64,000 nucleotides of DNA, taken from Siccirubricoccus deserti. Lineage in GTDB: Bacteria > Pseudomonadota > Alphaproteobacteria > Acetobacterales > Acetobacteraceae. The position numbers and the translations under genes are program-made. The notes beneath the pieces were generated by a model that saw nothing but the letters and a program-made list of their open reading frames with translations, ran no database searches and was not told the DNA's origin. The stretch covers positions 62,001 to 126,000 of the forward strand of contig NZ_JACOMF010000003.1 of the NCBI RefSeq assembly GCF_014283215.1, read 5' to 3'. Of the stretch, positions 61,907 to 64,000 are shown in pieces (the first letter of the stretch is position 1; every line of letters starts with the position of its first letter).

Positions 61907-63069
61907 GCTTCGCCCTGGCCGTTGCCTTCGCCGCCTGCCTCGCCTGGGCGGTGCTGCTGCTCGGCCGCGGCTTCTTCTGGCTGGCCCGCGACGACGACCG
62001 CGATGCCCCCTTGCTGCCGGAGCCGGCGCAATGGCCGGCGGTGGCCGCGGTGGTGCCGGCGCGGGACGAGGCCGGGACGATCGCCGAGACGGTGCGTTCG
62101 CTGCTGGCCCAGGACTACCCCGGCGACCTCCGGCTGGTGGTGGTGGACGACCGCTCCACCGACGGCACCGGCGCCCTGGCGCTGGCCGCCGCCGCGGGCG
62201 ACCCCCGCCTCATGGTCGTGCGGGGGGAGGCGCGGCCGGCAGGCTGGACCGGCAAGCTCTGGGCCTTGCAGCAGGGCCTGGCGGCGGTGGGGCCCGAGGC
62301 CGGATACCTGCTGTTCACCGATGCCGACATCCGCCACGCGCCGGACAGCCTGCGGCGGCTGGTGCAGCGGGCGACCGGCGCCTCGCCCCACCTCGTGCTG
62401 GTCTCGCTGATGGCCCGGCTGCGCTGCGCCAGCCCGGCCGAGCGCTGGCTGATCCCGGCCTTCATCTTCTTCTTCCAAATGCTCTACCCCTTCCGCTGGG
62501 CGCGCGATCCGGCCGCCCGCACCGCCGCCGCGGCCGGCGGCTGCGTGCTGCTGGACCGTGCCGCCTTCGACCGCGCCGGAGGTCTCGCGCCGATCCGTGG
62601 TGCGCTGATCGACGATTGCGCCCTGGCGGCGCGGATGAAGGCGGTGGGGCCGATCTGGGTCGGGCTGACCGAGCGGGTGGAGAGCCTCCGCCCCTATGCA
62701 GGGGCCGGGCCGATCCGACGGATGGTGGCGCGCACCGCCTATGCCCAGCTCGGCTACCGGCCGGAGGCGCTGTTGGGAATGCTGCTGGCGCTGGCGCTGG
62801 TGTTCCTGGCGCCGCCGGTGCTGGCGCTGCTGGCCTCGGGCGCGGCGCAGGCGCTGGGGGTGCTGGCCTGGATGGCGATGGCGCTGGGCTTCGCGCCCAC
62901 CCTCCGCCGTTTCGGCCTCTCGCCGCTGCGCGGGCTGGCGTTGCCGGGAATTGCCCTGGCCTACATGGCCTTCACCCTGGATTCCGCCCTGGCGGAATGG
63001 CGCGGCCAAGGCGGGATGTGGAAGGGCGAAGCCGGTCCGCGTGCGGATCGAGCCACAGGGCCGCATTAA
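61903..63069 (+). CDS. hpnB: Hopanoid-associated glycosyltransferase HpnB
   Basis: A 388-residue membrane glycosyltransferase of family 2. An N-terminal helix (about 1-25) leads to the GT-A domain with VVPARDEAGTIAETVRSLLA, VVVDDRSTDGTG and FTDADIRHAPDS (the metal-binding DxD region). Late hydrophobic helices (about 295-375) anchor it. It is coupled to hpnA by ATGA and followed by shc after 60 bases. Confidence 0.93.
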   Translation: MSFALAVAFAACLAWAVLLLGRGFFWLARDDDRDAPLLPEPAQWPAVAAVVPARDEAGTIAETVRSLLAQDYPGDLRLVVVDDRSTDGTGALALAAAAGDPRLMVVRGEARPAGWTGKLWALQQGLAAVGPEAGYLLFTDADIRHAPDSLRRLVQRATGASPHLVLVSLMARLRCASPAERWLIPAFIFFFQMLYPFRWARDPAARTAAAAGGCVLLDRAAFDRAGGLAPIRGALIDDCALAARMKAVGPIWVGLTERVESLRPYAGAGPIRRMVARTAYAQLGYRPEALLGMLLALALVFLAPPVLALLASGAAQALGVLAWMAMALGFAPTLRRFGLSPLRGLALPGIALAYMAFTLDSALAEWRGQGGMWKGEAGPRADRATGPH

Positions 63070-63128
63070 TCCTGCAACACCTGCCCCGGGATGCCTTCGC
63101 AACTGCGAGGCAAAGCCCTATTCGGTAC

Positions 63129-64000
63129 ATGCGGTGGAATTTGCCCGGCTCCTGGCTGGGTGCCGATGGGGGATTGCTGGTTTTGTCGCTGATTCAGAAT
63201 CTCGGCGAGACGGCGCTGCCGCCGGAGCTTGCGGATACCGGCCTGCCGGAGACATCGCGCCTCGCCACCGACCTGGCCATCGACCGCGCGGTGGAGCACC
63301 TGCTCGCCCGCCAGCGCCCGGATGGCCATTGGGTGTTCGAGCTGGAGGCGGATGCCACCATCCCCGCCGAATACGTCATGCTCCGCCGCTTCTTCGCCCG
63401 GCCCGATGCGGCGCGGGAGGCACGGATCGGCCGTTACCTGCGCCGCCTCCAGAGCGAGCAGGCGGCTAATTGCAACGGTGGCTGGCCGCTGTTCCACGGC
63501 GGGCCGATCGACATCTCCTGCTCGGTGAAGGCGTATTTCGCCCTGCGGCTGATCGGCGACCCGGAGGAGGCGCCGCACATGCTGCGCGCCCGCGACGCCA
63601 TCCTGGAGGCTGGCGGGGCGGAGCGGAGCAACGTCTTCACCCGTTCCACCCTGGCGCTGTTCGGCGAGGTGCCCTGGCGCGCCGTGCCGGTCATGCCGCC
63701 CGAGATCTGCCTGCTGCCGCGGCGCTTTCCCTTCCACCTCTCGAAGGTCAGCTACTGGGCGCGCACCGTGCTGGTGCCGCTGACCGTGGTCATGGCGCGG
63801 CGGCCGAAGCCGCTGGCGCCGACCGGCGTCTCGCTGCGCGCGCTGTTCCGCACCCCGCCGGAGCAGGTCCGCCGCTGGCCCGGCGGCGACCATGCGGCGG
63901 AGCCGTGGAAGACCCTGTTCGGCGCGCTCGACCGGGTGCTGCAGCCGACCCATGGGCTGGTCCCGGCCGCTGTCCGAGCCCGCGCCGAGGCCCGCGCCGA
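63129..64000 (+). CDS. shc: Squalene-hopene cyclase, N-terminal part (cut by window edge)
   Basis: The frame from ATG 63129 (MRWNLPGSW) stays open to the window end, about 290 residues. The conserved SHC start lies about 45 residues in: AVEHLLARQRPDGHWVFELE, then ATIPAEYVMLRRFF. A QW-type motif is CNGGWPLFHGG, followed by DISCSVKAYFALRLIG and SKVSYWARTVLVPL. The enzyme cyclises squalene to hopene and is membrane-bound. The N-terminal extension is longer than usual, so a later start is possible. The active-site DxDD would lie beyond the edge. Confidence 0.92.
   Translation, partial: MRWNLPGSWLGADGGLLVLSLIQNLGETALPPELADTGLPETSRLATDLAIDRAVEHLLARQRPDGHWVFELEADATIPAEYVMLRRFFARPDAAREARIGRYLRRLQSEQAANCNGGWPLFHGGPIDISCSVKAYFALRLIGDPEEAPHMLRARDAILEAGGAERSNVFTRSTLALFGEVPWRAVPVMPPEICLLPRRFPFHLSKVSYWARTVLVPLTVVMARRPKPLAPTGVSLRALFRTPPEQVRRWPGGDHAAEPWKTLFGALDRVLQPTHGLVPAAVRARAEARA

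Noticed and set aside
1-64000. CRISPR array, tRNA, rRNA, insertion sequence or prophage
   Set aside because: I looked through the gaps for direct-repeat arrays, cloverleaf sequences, transposases and phage genes and saw none.

Overview
The window is about 70% G+C and densely packed. Many gene junctions are ATGA, GTGA or TGATG overlaps. The gene content points to an alphaproteobacterium, most likely Acetobacteraceae of the Roseomonas type. The main reasons are the miaB-phoH-ybeY-corC order, a Suv3-type helicase followed by an S4 protein, fdxA and carD, the argD-argF-hslO block, a hopanoid cluster, a system I cytochrome c operon, and two TctC/Bug-type solute receptors. The assignment rests on gene content and recall, not on a database search.

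Layout. 1-3418 (minus): RNA maturation block miaB, phoH, ybeY and the start of a corC-like gene. 3572-13345: plsC acyltransferase, DsbD/ScsB reductase, an alpha/beta hydrolase coupled to hrpB helicase, gmk with yicC, an SDR, and a TerC membrane protein. 13477-20366: an orphan FtsX-type permease, a BI-1 family protein with a strong terminator, a CDF metal exporter, a zinc alcohol dehydrogenase coupled to a small membrane protein, and a TerB-like protein. 20460-31328: DinG-like helicase, two orphan solute-binding proteins, a degenerate histidine-kinase-like protein, dnaB, cfa and an MFS transporter. 31442-36784 (plus): Suv3-like helicase with a long basic tail, S4 protein, fdxA, and a CarD regulator with a histone-H1-like N-terminal tail. 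37052-39725 (minus): MFS transporter, small dimeric-barrel protein, TctC receptor. 39911-42606: a tandem pair of unrecognised paralogous proteins. 42650-47991 (minus): ccmC-D-E-F-G-H-I. 48075-54919 (plus): EVE protein, GFA protein coupled to a Rieske protein, PRC-barrel protein, argD-argF, hslO, a lipoprotein and a RidA protein. 55125-59613: small hypothetical protein, SDR, thiolase, hydrolase, and a TetR/SnoaL pair with palindromic operators. 59700-64000: thioesterase and hpnM on the minus strand, divergent from hpnA-hpnB-shc, with shc running off the right edge.

Most of the window is core metabolism, and neighbouring genes often work together: rRNA/tRNA maturation at the left edge, haem delivery and apocytochrome thiol reduction in the ccm operon, arginine synthesis in argDF, and hopanoid synthesis and trafficking at the right edge. 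The least explained locus is the coupled pair at 39911-42606. Both proteins share an N-terminal and a C-terminal domain but differ in the middle, and the first gene is poorer in G+C than its surroundings. Other points of interest are a CarD protein whose N-terminal 250 residues are a Lys/Ala/Pro tail, a dispersed double-hairpin repeat with three copies, a multi-hairpin element at 26276-26396, and a 30-bp perfect palindrome over the ribosome-binding site of the TetR-linked operon. No gap exceeds 300 bases, and I saw no tRNA, rRNA, insertion sequence or CRISPR array.
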